A DNA stretch of 47,160 nucleotides from Brevinematales bacterium (GTDB lineage: Bacteria > Spirochaetota > Brevinematia > Brevinematales > GWF1-51-8): contig JABLXV010000021.1 in NCBI GenBank assembly GCA_013177895.1, forward strand, positions 1 to 47,160. Reading direction: 5' to 3'. The position numbers and the translations under genes were made by a program. Below, piece after piece: positions 8,090 to 15,152 of this stretch. Below the pieces are notes generated by a model. The model made no database searches, was not told the origin of the DNA, and saw only the letters and a program-made list of their open reading frames with translations. How positions within the stretch are numbered: the first letter of the stretch is position 1; each line of letters starts with the position of its first letter.

Positions 8090-9517
8090 CTAACGGGCTT
8101 TCCCCTTGGGATTATTGGAAAAATAATTCCAGAAACAGGTGCTTAACAGTTTATTATTCGTCTGGATGCGGATTACCGAGCCGGTGAGCTTTTCCTTGAG
8201 GCGGTAATATCCCGGCTTGCCCTCGGGCTGTTCGAGCTCGTACTCCATCTTATTCTCGAAGGTGCGCCAAAGGAGCTCGGTGACGTCCGGCAGTTTATCG
8301 GTAACCATCGCGCCGACCGCGACTCCGGTTTCGAAGTCGATGAGACGGCTCAAGGGATGCACGTCCTTATAAAAGTTTTTGCGCTGAATGGTGTCGCAGT
8401 AGAAAATCACGGGCTTGCCGAGCGTGAGCGCCATCGCGGCCTCGGCGTCTTTCCCGAAGCTCTCCTTCTCGCCCGCGATATACACGAGCACCTTCGAGCT
8501 CCGCACCATCAGGCACTCGATCAGCCCCTTGTCCTCGTGACCCTCGGCGGCGCTCAGGGTGGGGTCGAAATAGCGGAGGTTCAGGTCCTGCAAGCGCCGG
8601 TCGCCGAAGATAACCTCGCATGCGTCGGCGACATTCCTGAAGTCCTGCCGCGTCCGCATACTGGTGGACATGTATACGTCGAGGTCGTTCACCATCGACA
8701 GGAAGTACTCGGTATTCTTGAGCGCGGAACGGCGCGCCTCGATAAACTTATCGGCGATCCGCCCGTAACGTTTCTCCAGGTCGGACTCGGAGGTGATCGT
8801 CTCCTCGAGGATATCGTCCGCCGAGAAAAGGAGCATCTGCATATTATTTTTATGACGGTTATCCGCGCCGCTTTTGTCGAATAATTCCTTGACGCGGATA
8901 TTTTTGACTCCGCTACGGACGCTCTCGCGGTATCCCTCCAAGAGGAACTCCTTGAGCTCGCTTCGGGACTCAGGCATATCCCCGTAGGTCTTGCACGCCA
9001 TCTCGGATATGAGGTAGCGGTCTTCCTTGGATATTTTGTTCACCCGTAAGCCCTTGCCGCGCCCCTTGATGTCGGCGGTCGGGTAGCTTCGCGTCTCGAA
9101 GAACTCCGTCAGTTCGCGAAGGTTCATCTTGGACAACGTCAGGAACGCCGACACGATATTCCCGAAATAGAGGAGCGCGTCGGTATAAATCCGTTCCAGC
9201 CCCCACCTGAGATGCGGGAGGGATATGATCGCGGCCTGTTTGTCGTAGGATGGGTCGAAATCCCGCAATCCGCGGAGATCGTAGGGATGCCGGGGGACGG
9301 AGAGCCAGTAGTACCGGAAGAACCCGTCGGACACCCCCGACGCGAGCGACAGAAGGAGGAGCTGGTCGAGCTGTACCTTGCTGAGCGGGTGTTCGCCGAT
9401 CCGGCCGAGCCGTTCGAACACGTCGGGATGCCCCTCCGCCGACAGCCATCCGAGGAACCCCTCGACGGGGTGGCATAGTTCCTTGAAAAAGCCGACGATT
9501 TCGTCACGGTTCGCCAC
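8090..9517 (-). CDS. Protein with C-terminal TIR/nucleoside deoxyribosyltransferase-like domain
   Basis: A 475-residue cytosolic protein. Residues about 1-270 are helical and unrecognised. Residues about 278-375 look like a domain of the nucleoside 2-deoxyribosyltransferase/TIR fold: a first strand DLDVYMSTSMRT, a central LRYFDPTLSAA, then ESFGKDAEAAMALTLGKPVI, where Glu359 sits where these enzymes hold their catalytic Glu. Related domains cleave N-glycosidic bonds, either salvaging nucleosides or, in immune proteins, destroying NAD. No salvage genes are nearby. GTG at 9517 has GGAG upstream and is the likely start. The leader is about 95 bases long. The catalytic assignment is from pattern only. 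Confidence 0.55.
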   Translation of the reverse strand: MANRDEIVGFFKELCHPVEGFLGWLSAEGHPDVFERLGRIGEHPLSKVQLDQLLLLSLASGVSDGFFRYYWLSVPRHPYDLRGLRDFDPSYDKQAAIISLPHLRWGLERIYTDALLYFGNIVSAFLTLSKMNLRELTEFFETRSYPTADIKGRGKGLRVNKISKEDRYLISEMACKTYGDMPESRSELKEFLLEGYRESVRSGVKNIRVKELFDKSGADNRHKNNMQMLLFSADDILEETITSESDLEKRYGRIADKFIEARRSALKNTEYFLSMVNDLDVYMSTSMRTRQDFRNVADACEVIFGDRRLQDLNLRYFDPTLSAAEGHEDKGLIECLMVRSSKVLVYIAGEKESFGKDAEAAMALTLGKPVIFYCDTIQRKNFYKDVHPLSRLIDFETGVAVGAMVTDKLPDVTELLWRTFENKMEYELEQPEGKPGYYRLKEKLTGSVIRIQTNNKLLSTCFWNYFSNNPKGKAR

Positions 9518-9619
9518 GCGCGTCTCCTGAATGATTTGTTGATAGGGAGGGTTAATGATAATGAATTGAAAAACCGCCCTATCGCCGCTTCCTTAAAATG
9601 CGATGGGAAGCGACCATAA

Positions 9620-9648
9620 ATCATAACCCATAAACGAAAAAAGGTCAA
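9620..9648 (-). promoter_or_regulatory. Promoter of the TIR-like/TraB/S4/FAD operon
   Basis: On the minus strand TTGACC (9648-9643), 17-base spacer, TATGAT (9625-9620). The predicted start near 9613 gives a leader of about 95 bases before GTG at 9517. Confidence 0.5.
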
Positions 9649-9680
9649 CTGGAAACCGGAATGGGGCAATGACGACGCGG

Positions 9681-9889
9681 ACTGTCACCGCGAGCCGTGA
9701 GGCGAAGCGGTCTGATAGATATAGGATGATGGAACAAATTGCGATGATTATGCCTCGACAGCGCTCGGCATGACGCTTCGTGTAAAGAAAGGGACTGTCA
9801 CCGCGAGCCGGGAAGCGTAACGGTCTGTTTGATATTTGATGATGGAACAAATTGCGATGATTATGCCTCGACAGCGCTCGGCATGACGC
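9681..9889 (+). repeat. Tandem pair of 96-base intergenic repeats
   Basis: Copy 1 (9681-9776) and copy 2 (9794-9889) share both ends exactly, starting ACTGTCACCGCGAGCC and ending CTCGGCATGACGC, and differ only around the CGAAGCGGTCT segment. The period is 113 bases. CAATGAC flanks the pair on both sides (9667 and 9894). The text resembles dispersed palindromic intergenic repeats of environmental bacteria. Confidence 0.85.
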
Positions 9890-9930
9890 CTTGCAATGAC
9901 AATAGGGAAAGGGGGAATTAGAACGATTAT

Positions 9931-9959
9931 TTGACAGAGTGACCGGATAGATATACAAT
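9931..9959 (+). promoter_or_regulatory. Sigma-70-type promoter of the FRG gene
   Basis: TTGACA at 9931-9936, 17-base spacer, TACAAT at 9954-9959. A predicted start near 9966 leaves about 22 bases including GGAGGGAAGGA before ATG 9988. Confidence 0.7.
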
Positions 9960-9987
9960 GGCGTAATAGGGATTCGGAGGGAAGGAA

Positions 9988-10818
9988 ATGGAAAAAAAAG
10001 TAGTAGAAGAATTTATTGTTAATACTTGGGAAGAATTAATGGAAGCTTTACAAAAATTGGATGACGGATATATTTTTAGAGGTCAGAATGGAGGAATTGA
10101 TTTGCAATCAAAACTTGAAAGAATTCTACAACCACACAAGAAAGACCTTTGCATTCCAAATCTTGAAACTGAGATAATTAGAGAATTCAGGAGAAAATAT
10201 AAAGACTATGATTCAGAATATGTTGATAAGGATACTTTGTATGCTATCTCAGTAATTCGTCATTTTGAAGGTCCTACAAGACTTATTGATTTTTCTTACT
10301 CAAAATATATTGCAGTTTTTTATGCTATTTTTGAAGCTCCAATTTCTAACTGTGAAGAAAAATGCTGTAAAAGCAAATCAAAAAAGAATGAAGTGTTTCT
10401 GTGGCTCATGAATGTAAAATGGTGTTTAAATAAAGTATCCAATATCTTTGGAAAAGAATATATTAAAAAAAGAAATACTACTAGAACGGAGAATGTATTT
10501 TTAGAAATGTATATGTCAGATAAACCAAAACAATTTGTTTTTATTGAAAATCCATTCAAAATCAATGAGAGACTCGATGTTCAGCAAGGAATACTACTAT
10601 GTCCTGGGGATACTTCAACCACATTTATGAATAATCTTCAAAATATGCCAGACTGGGAACAAAACAATAAAAAAATAGTAATTGGCTTTAATGAGAATGA
10701 AAGAATAAAAGCATTAAAAAAACTGCATCAAATGAATATTAACAGGAAAACTCTGTTTCCCGGAAAAGATGGGTTTATTAAAGATTTAAACGAAGATGTT
10801 TTAAGAAAAAATCTTTAA
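9988..10818 (+). CDS. FRG-domain protein
   Basis: A 276-residue, strongly AT-rich gene. The name-giving motif F-R-G is at residues 30-32 (YIFRGQNGG), and the second conserved block of the FRG domain is at about 91-116 (RHFEGPTRLIDF, then AVFYAIFEA). FRG domains occur alone or fused to other modules in mobile and defence-associated proteins; their biochemical activity is not established. The gene has its own promoter and a strong ribosome binding site, and its composition differs sharply from its neighbours, which suggests transfer. It faces away from the TIR-like operon across the repeat pair. Confidence 0.8.
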   Translation: MEKKVVEEFIVNTWEELMEALQKLDDGYIFRGQNGGIDLQSKLERILQPHKKDLCIPNLETEIIREFRRKYKDYDSEYVDKDTLYAISVIRHFEGPTRLIDFSYSKYIAVFYAIFEAPISNCEEKCCKSKSKKNEVFLWLMNVKWCLNKVSNIFGKEYIKKRNTTRTENVFLEMYMSDKPKQFVFIENPFKINERLDVQQGILLCPGDTSTTFMNNLQNMPDWEQNNKKIVIGFNENERIKALKKLHQMNINRKTLFPGKDGFIKDLNEDVLRKNL

Positions 10819-10928
10819 TTCTTCGTGCAGTTACAATAGCACATACATTCATAGAGTAGGACTGAATCTAACTTGGTTTTCCTCGACGTTCCCCTTTATA
10901 CAGTGGACAAACGCTCGAGATGACTACT

Positions 10929-11303
10929 TTAAAACTCCTTCAGCTTCGAGAGGACGAAATCCCTGACCGCGGGGTCGATATCCGCGGAACGGGCGTCGAA
11001 CTCCGGGACAATCCGCTCCTTCGGGAAGACGCCGTCCGCGACGAGGATGGGGGAACGGCGCTCGGTGGCGCTGTAACGCCCGGTGTCGATCGCGTTATGG
11101 GAGAATCCCTCGCCGGGCTTCCATGTCAGCGCGCGGTCGGTGCGAAGCCCGCCGGTGTCGCTCTTCCCGTAGCAGAGCTGGAATCCCCACGGCGCGGGGC
11201 TATTTTTATCCGCGTACCACACGAACAGGTCGAATATATCGTCGTTGAACCATCGGCGAAATCCCTCGCCGGGAATCTGGCGGGTATCTTTGATTTCCTT
11301 CAT
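10929..11303 (-). CDS. Uncharacterised protein, tandem paralogue B
   Basis: A 124-residue protein clearly paralogous to the gene just upstream. Both share RQIPGEG-RRWF near the N-terminus, FDL-VWY, GFQLCYGK, RALTW, GFSH, then PILVADG-FPK and a final helix. I know no activity for the family. It appears soluble, with no signal peptide or membrane segment. The ribosome binding site GGAGG lies eight bases upstream of the ATG, and only 23 bases separate the two paralogues, so they form an operon. Compared with its sister it has a short insertion (SDTGGLRT) after the GFQLCYGK motif. Confidence 0.75.
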   Translation of the reverse strand: MKEIKDTRQIPGEGFRRWFNDDIFDLFVWYADKNSPAPWGFQLCYGKSDTGGLRTDRALTWKPGEGFSHNAIDTGRYSATERRSPILVADGVFPKERIVPEFDARSADIDPAVRDFVLSKLKEF

Positions 11304-11326
11304 CGGCGGAACCTCCGCATGGAGCG

Positions 11327-11689
11327 TTAGTAGTCCGTCAGCTTCTTATGGACGAATTTTTTGATATGTTTGTCGATATCGTGGGAGCGTTCGTCGAATT
11401 CGCGCAGGATAGCCGTTTTCGGGAAAAGCCCGTCGGCGACCAGTACGGGAGTACGGTTCGCGGAGGCTGCGGTTTCCCCGGTGTCGACACCGTCATGCGA
11501 GAACCCGCGTCCTTCTTTCCATGTCAGCGCGTGGTCGGTCTCGACTTTCCCGTAGCAAAGCTGGAATCCGACAGGGTCGTGGTCGTGTTCCTTGTCGTAC
11601 CAGACGTACAGGTCGAAATAATCGTCCGTGAACCAGCGGCGGTGGCCTTCGCCGGGAATCTGGCGGACATGTTTCATTTCCTTCATCAT
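11327..11689 (-). CDS. Uncharacterised protein, tandem paralogue A
   Basis: A 120-residue sister of the downstream gene, sharing RQIPGEGHRRWF, FDLYVWYD, GFQLCYGK, HALTW, GFSHDGVDTG, PVLVADGLFPK and a charged C-terminal helix. No signal peptide, membrane segment or recognised catalytic motif is visible. Two adjacent ATG codons (11689 and 11686) follow GGGGTG; either could be used. A full-consensus promoter lies 30-50 bases upstream, partly inside the 3' end of the metallophosphoesterase gene. The pair looks like a recent gene duplication with moderate divergence. Confidence 0.75.
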   Translation of the reverse strand: MMKEMKHVRQIPGEGHRRWFTDDYFDLYVWYDKEHDHDPVGFQLCYGKVETDHALTWKEGRGFSHDGVDTGETAASANRTPVLVADGLFPKTAILREFDERSHDIDKHIKKFVHKKLTDY

Positions 11690-11717
11690 ACTTCACCCCG
11701 GATGTTTGCTTGAAAAG

Positions 11718-11745
11718 ATTATAGCACGGGAATAACAGATGTCAA
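11718..11745 (-). promoter_or_regulatory. Consensus promoter of the paralogue pair
   Basis: On the minus strand TTGACA (11745-11740), 16-base spacer, TATAAT (11723-11718). The -35 box overlaps the stop codon of the upstream metallophosphoesterase gene. The predicted start near 11711 leaves a leader of about 22 bases. Confidence 0.75.
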
Positions 11746-12602
11746 ATTTTAAGTAGAGAGAGGCGTTTCTCTATCCATGCGTCGAACGGTTTATCCCCCT
11801 CGCGCTCGTAGTACCCGAACGGCGACATGAAGAGGGAAAGCGCCCCGGAAGAATCGGGCGAGGGGATATCGATGTTTTTTTTACGGTGATAGTGCCCGCA
11901 GAAGGAATGGGAAATCTTCGGGTTCGAGAGGATATATTCCCCGAAGCGCGCGGAACCGTAGAACGCGGAGAAGTAGTCCCATCCCGGCCTCCCGATATAG
12001 TCGACCGCCTCGCGGAACGGGAGATGATGGAACACCGGGATAATCCGGTCAGCCTTCGCCGCCGATTTTTCGCAGTCGGCGATAAAACGTTCCAGAAGCA
12101 TATCCGTCAGTTCATCGTCGGAAAGAACCCCGCCGCCGCCGTTGAAACGGACGCGGAGTTTATCCATCCACGTGAGAAGGTGATACCGCTTCTTCGCGTA
12201 ATCCTCGTCGGTAAACGGGACCAGATGGGTGCGCAGCGACAGGTCGTACCACCCCATGCTCCCGCAAAATACCGTGCCGCCGTAGGGGTAGGGCTCCATC
12301 CATAACGGGTGCACCCCGTGCTCCTCGCAGAGTTTCGGGAGCAGGTCGAAATATTTCCGGTCGCTCGTCATCCCGTCCTCAGCCCATATATCGTGGTTAC
12401 CGGGGACGTACAGTTTGACGCACGGGATATCGCTGAAAAGCTCGAACGCCCGCCGGATATCGGCTATACCCGATGAAATATCTCCCGCGAGGATAAAGAT
12501 ATCGGGAGTCATTTCCGCCAGACGGGCGAGGATAGCGTTAACAAGGCCGGAGTTTTCAGCGGAGCTGTTGATATGGATATCGGACGTATATGCTACGGTC
12601 AC
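11742..12602 (-). CDS. Calcineurin-like metallophosphoesterase
   Basis: A 286-residue member of the calcineurin-like phosphoesterase superfamily. The dimetal-site motifs appear in order: SDIHIN (D-x-H), LAGDIS (GD), VPGNHDIW (GNHD), then FHHLPF and GHYHRK (GHxH). The fold hydrolyses phosphomono- or phosphodiesters; the substrate is not readable, though the spacing fits cytosolic YmdB/Icc-like proteins better than nucleases. The start is GTG at 12602 with AAGGG about 11 bases upstream, rather weak. A run of eight A bases lies in the GHYHRKKN codons. It is divergent from the flavodoxin/ferredoxin gene. Confidence 0.85.
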   Translation of the reverse strand: MTVAYTSDIHINSSAENSGLVNAILARLAEMTPDIFILAGDISSGIADIRRAFELFSDIPCVKLYVPGNHDIWAEDGMTSDRKYFDLLPKLCEEHGVHPLWMEPYPYGGTVFCGSMGWYDLSLRTHLVPFTDEDYAKKRYHLLTWMDKLRVRFNGGGGVLSDDELTDMLLERFIADCEKSAAKADRIIPVFHHLPFREAVDYIGRPGWDYFSAFYGSARFGEYILSNPKISHSFCGHYHRKKNIDIPSPDSSGALSLFMSPFGYYEREGDKPFDAWIEKRLSLLKI

Positions 12603-12640
12603 TGTTTACCATGCCCTTACATAGAAATACATACTATTAT

Positions 12641-12669
12641 AATATAAATATTAATAATAAAAAATTCAA
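12641..12669 (-). promoter_or_regulatory. Putative promoter of the metallophosphoesterase gene
   Basis: On the minus strand TTGAAT (12669-12664), 17-base spacer, TATATT (12646-12641). The surroundings are very AT-rich, so the exact -10 is uncertain. Confidence 0.45.
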
Positions 12670-12704
12670 GCCCCCGGGGAAAATATTTAAACGATCACTG
12701 TGGT

Positions 12705-12733
12705 TTGACAAACGCATCGGAATATGTAATACT
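12705..12733 (+). promoter_or_regulatory. Promoter of the flavodoxin/ferredoxin fusion gene
   Basis: TTGACA at 12705-12710, 17-base spacer, AATACT at 12728-12733. CCCCGGGG at 12672-12679, between the two divergent promoters, is a possible operator. Confidence 0.55.
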
Positions 12734-12774
12734 GACAGGGTATACAGTACGCGGACTAATTCGTAAGGGGAGGA

Positions 12775-13647
12775 ATGATGAAAATAGGGATATTCGTATT
12801 CTCCGGGACGGGCAATACCCGGATTGGGGCGGATTTTCTCGCGGAGAGTCTCCGAAAGAGCGGGGCTGACGCTGAGGTTGTTAATATAGAAGACTTCACT
12901 AAAAGTGAGGCTATCCCCGACTTATCGAAGTACGACCTGATCGGTATCGGGTATGCCGTGCATGCCTTCGACGCGCCGTGGCCGGCGTACGATTTTATTA
13001 GTTCGCTCCCGGAGTCTCCCGGTAAACAGTGCTTCCTATTCAAGAGCGCGGGGGATTTCTTCTGGAACGGCGGCTCGAGCTCGAAAGCCCGCCGCATCCT
13101 TATGAAAAAGGGCTTCGACGTATTCCACGAGACCTTGTTCGTGATGCCCGCGAATGTCTTTATGCGGTATCCCGACCCGGTCATCAGGAACCTTTACACC
13201 CTAGCGAAAAAGACCGCAGAAAAATCCGCCGGGGAGATTTTATCCGGGGTACGCTCGCTTGCCAAGAATGGGATTATCAACCGTATCTTCACCCGCCTAT
13301 TCAGTAACGGAGAGTCGTTCGGGGTAAAGCTGATGGGGCGGCGGATGCGGGTGTCGGCGGATTGTAATAGGTGCGGGCTATGCTGGCGGGAATGCCCCAC
13401 CGGGAATATCACCGAGGGGGAGACTCGCCCCGTGTTCGGGAAAAAGTGCAGCCTTTGCATGCGCTGTATCCATCGATGCCCGAAGTACGCGATCACCCCG
13501 TGGCTGAAATTTTTCAGGCTGAAAGAACCGTACAATATAAAGAAAATCGTCGCCGATAAAACTATCCCCGATAACGCGCTGAAAAGTATCGATAAAGGTT
13601 TTTTTAAGCGTTACCGCAGATACTTCGAGAAAAAAGGGCTGCTGTAG
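12775..13647 (+). CDS. EFR1-type flavodoxin-ferredoxin fusion protein
   Basis: A 290-residue soluble redox protein. Residues about 3-160 form a flavodoxin-like domain whose FMN phosphate loop is FSGTGNTRIG. Residues about 195-240 hold a bacterial 2[4Fe-4S] ferredoxin domain with cysteines at 197, 200, 203, 207 and 225, 228, 231, 235 (CxxCxxCxxxCP twice). This layout is the EFR1 family, presumed to shuttle electrons in anaerobes. ATG ATG at 12775/12778 follows GGGGAGG; the second ATG has better spacing. It has its own promoter and no partner gene in the same direction. A 417-base repeat-rich spacer follows. Confidence 0.88.
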   Translation: MMKIGIFVFSGTGNTRIGADFLAESLRKSGADAEVVNIEDFTKSEAIPDLSKYDLIGIGYAVHAFDAPWPAYDFISSLPESPGKQCFLFKSAGDFFWNGGSSSKARRILMKKGFDVFHETLFVMPANVFMRYPDPVIRNLYTLAKKTAEKSAGEILSGVRSLAKNGIINRIFTRLFSNGESFGVKLMGRRMRVSADCNRCGLCWRECPTGNITEGETRPVFGKKCSLCMRCIHRCPKYAITPWLKFFRLKEPYNIKKIVADKTIPDNALKSIDKGFFKRYRRYFEKKGLL

Positions 13648-14006
13648 GGCAGTGTAAATCTACCGGATGTCGAATCGATGGGGTGGCAGTTCGACTTCGC
13701 TCACTGCCCGGTTTCTCGCCCCCTCTGCGAGAGGGCAAGCGGATTCCACGGATTAATCGGATTCGCGCGGATGATAACCGGGAAGAAAGTATCCGCGAAT
13801 TAACACGAATATCCTGTGTTAATACTTTCCATTCGTGAGTATTGGTGTGTATTCGTGGATAGTTTTCCCGGCTGTTTTTCCCGGCGTCTCGATACACCCA
13901 ACCTTCGGTTGGGATACTCGACGAGCGTAGCCGCCCGGAGGCCGGGTATTCCCGTGTTCCGCGCGGGATGTATCGAGGCCGGGCAATAACTTTCCCCGCA
14001 TAACCC
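13648..14006. repeat. Repeat-rich spacer before the flagellar operon
   Basis: No gene is visible. The stretch contains several hairpins: GCCCCCTC/GAGAGGGC near 13720-13738, and CCCAACCTTCGGTTGGG near 13899-13915 inside a longer block that begins GTCTCGATACA and ends TGTATCGAGGC as an inverted pair. It also has paired ATTCGTG/CACGAAT text around 13800-13860. These look like dispersed intergenic palindromes, with no start signals for the open frames that cross them. Confidence 0.65.
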
Positions 14007-14033
14007 TCAACCCATTCCCGATTATGCCGATAT
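14007..14033 (+). promoter_or_regulatory. Sigma-28-like promoter of the flagellar operon
   Basis: TCAA at 14007-14010, exactly 15 bases, then GCCGATAT at 14026-14033. This matches the flagellar sigma-28 consensus TAAA-N15-GCCGATAA at 3 of 4 and 7 of 8 positions. The predicted start near 14041 leaves about 24 bases before flgB. Confidence 0.65.
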
Positions 14034-14064
14034 AGAAAATGAGAACTCACAGACGGAGAAAATT

Positions 14065-14487
14065 ATGGTTTTCGGAGTGGACAGCGATTTCGGGAAAAAG
14101 ATGAAGCTGATCGAGATGGCGCTCGACGCGAACACGATCCGCCGCGAGGTGATCGCCGACAATATCGCGAACGTTAACGTCCCGTTCTTCAAACGTTCGG
14201 AGGTATCGTTCGAGTCCCAGTTGACCCGCGCGCTCGAGTCGGAGCAGAAGGACGAGTTCCCGACCCTGATGACCGACCAACGGCATATGTCGTTCAACCA
14301 GTATATCGATTACCAGACCGTGACGCCCAGGATAACGGTCGAGTACGACAGCAATTACCGCAACGATAAGAATAATGTGGATATCGATAAGGAGATGATC
14401 GACTCGACGAAAAACTCGATGCAGTACAATGCCTTGATGGAAATGTATTCGCGTAACCTGAAGATCGTCGATTTCGTGATAAGATAA
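14065..14487 (+). CDS. flgB: Flagellar basal-body rod protein FlgB
   Basis: A 140-residue proximal rod protein. The flagellar rod signature is near the N-terminus (ALDANTIRREVIADNIANVNVP), with the ANxxTPxxK-like segment relaxed to ANVNVPFFKR. The C-terminal helix carries NNVDIDKEM and then MQYNALMEMYSRNL, typical of FlgB. The length is usual for the family. FlgB is exported by the flagellar type III system and joins FlgC, FlgF, FlgG and FliE in the rod. ATG follows ACGGAGAA. It opens the operon, downstream of a sigma-28-like promoter. Confidence 0.95.
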   Translation: MVFGVDSDFGKKMKLIEMALDANTIRREVIADNIANVNVPFFKRSEVSFESQLTRALESEQKDEFPTLMTDQRHMSFNQYIDYQTVTPRITVEYDSNYRNDKNNVDIDKEMIDSTKNSMQYNALMEMYSRNLKIVDFVIR

Positions 14488-14535
14488 GTCATCCTTCGGC
14501 AAGCTCAGGATGACATCCGGCAAGCTCAGGATGAC
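14488..14535 (+). repeat. Palindromic repeat inserted between flgB and flgC
   Basis: Directly after the flgB stop, GTCATCCT (14488-14495) pairs with AGGATGAC (14507-14514). A second half-copy, ATCCGGCAAGCTCAGGATGAC without the first arm's two-base TT, follows at 14515-14535. The unit matches a palindromic intergenic repeat common in environmental genomes. It splits an otherwise compact operon. Confidence 0.8.
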
Positions 14536-14605
14536 GAAGGATAATATGATTTGGTCATGGCGAGCCAGTCGACCCATGCGAAGGTAATGGAAATAGGAGT
14601 AACAA

Positions 14606-15061
14606 ATGGGAACATTCTCGGTACTGAATATAGCGGGGAGCGGACTGACCGCACAGAGACTCCAGATCGACGTCATATCGAACAATATCGCTAACGCGAA
14701 CTCGGTACGCACTACCGACGGCGGGCCTTACCAGAGGCAAGTCGTTATCATGTCGCCGATAGACAATTCACTGACGTTCAAATCGCACCTCCTTCCCGAC
14801 GCGCTGAAAAAAGGGATAGGGCAGGGCGTAAAGGTGACGGAGATCAAAAAGGACGAGAAGCCTCCGAGAATGGTGTACGATCCGACTCATCCCGACGCCG
14901 TACAGTCGGGGAAATGGAAGGGGTATGTGATGTACCCCAACGTCAACATCGTCGAGGAAATGGTCAATATGATATCGGCGAACCGCGCCTACGAAGCGAA
15001 CGTGAATTTGGTGAACTCCGCGCGCCAGATGTTTGAAAAAGCATTGACTCTCGGAAGATAA
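14606..15061 (+). CDS. flgC: Flagellar basal-body rod protein FlgC
   Basis: A 151-residue rod protein. The N-terminal helix and rod motif (SGLTAQRLQIDVISNNIANANS) and the C-terminal export/assembly helix (VNIVEEMVNMISANRAYEAN, then FEKALTLGR) are both intact, and the length is normal. FlgC polymerises in the rod between FlgB and the distal rod. ATG at 14606 has AGGAG six bases upstream. The gap to flgB is 118 bases because of the inserted palindromic repeat. Confidence 0.96.
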   Translation: MGTFSVLNIAGSGLTAQRLQIDVISNNIANANSVRTTDGGPYQRQVVIMSPIDNSLTFKSHLLPDALKKGIGQGVKVTEIKKDEKPPRMVYDPTHPDAVQSGKWKGYVMYPNVNIVEEMVNMISANRAYEANVNLVNSARQMFEKALTLGR

Positions 15062-15088
15062 CAGTGAAAAAATATTTAAAAAAAACCT

Positions 15089-15116
15089 TGCGTAATATTT
15101 TGAATGTGTTAAAATA
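15089..15116 (+). promoter_or_regulatory. Putative internal promoter upstream of fliE
   Basis: TTGCGT at about 15089-15094, 16-base spacer, TAAAAT at about 15110-15115. The spacing is good but the -35 is weak. Confidence 0.4.
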
Positions 15117-15138
15117 GTAGTAGTTTAAATTCTACTAC
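15117..15138. promoter_or_regulatory. Inverted repeat between putative fliE promoter and ribosome binding site
   Basis: GTAGTAG (15117-15123), eight AT bases, CTACTAC (15132-15138): a perfect 7-bp inverted repeat starting just after the -10-like TAAAAT. It could be an operator or a small hairpin in the fliE leader. Confidence 0.5.
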
Positions 15139-15152
15139 GTTCGGAGGGGAAC

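Larger units (their letters stand above)
9518..9930. other. Repeat-bearing intergenic stretch between divergent genes
   Basis: About 410 bases without a gene. It holds the leader and promoter of the minus-strand operon on the left and a tandem pair of 96-base repeats on the right. Open frames here run through the repeats and lack start signals. Confidence 0.7.

Noticed and set aside
9681-9889. CRISPR array
   Set aside because: Only two 96-base units with a short gap and no cas genes. Unit length and number do not fit a CRISPR array, and I see none elsewhere in the window.
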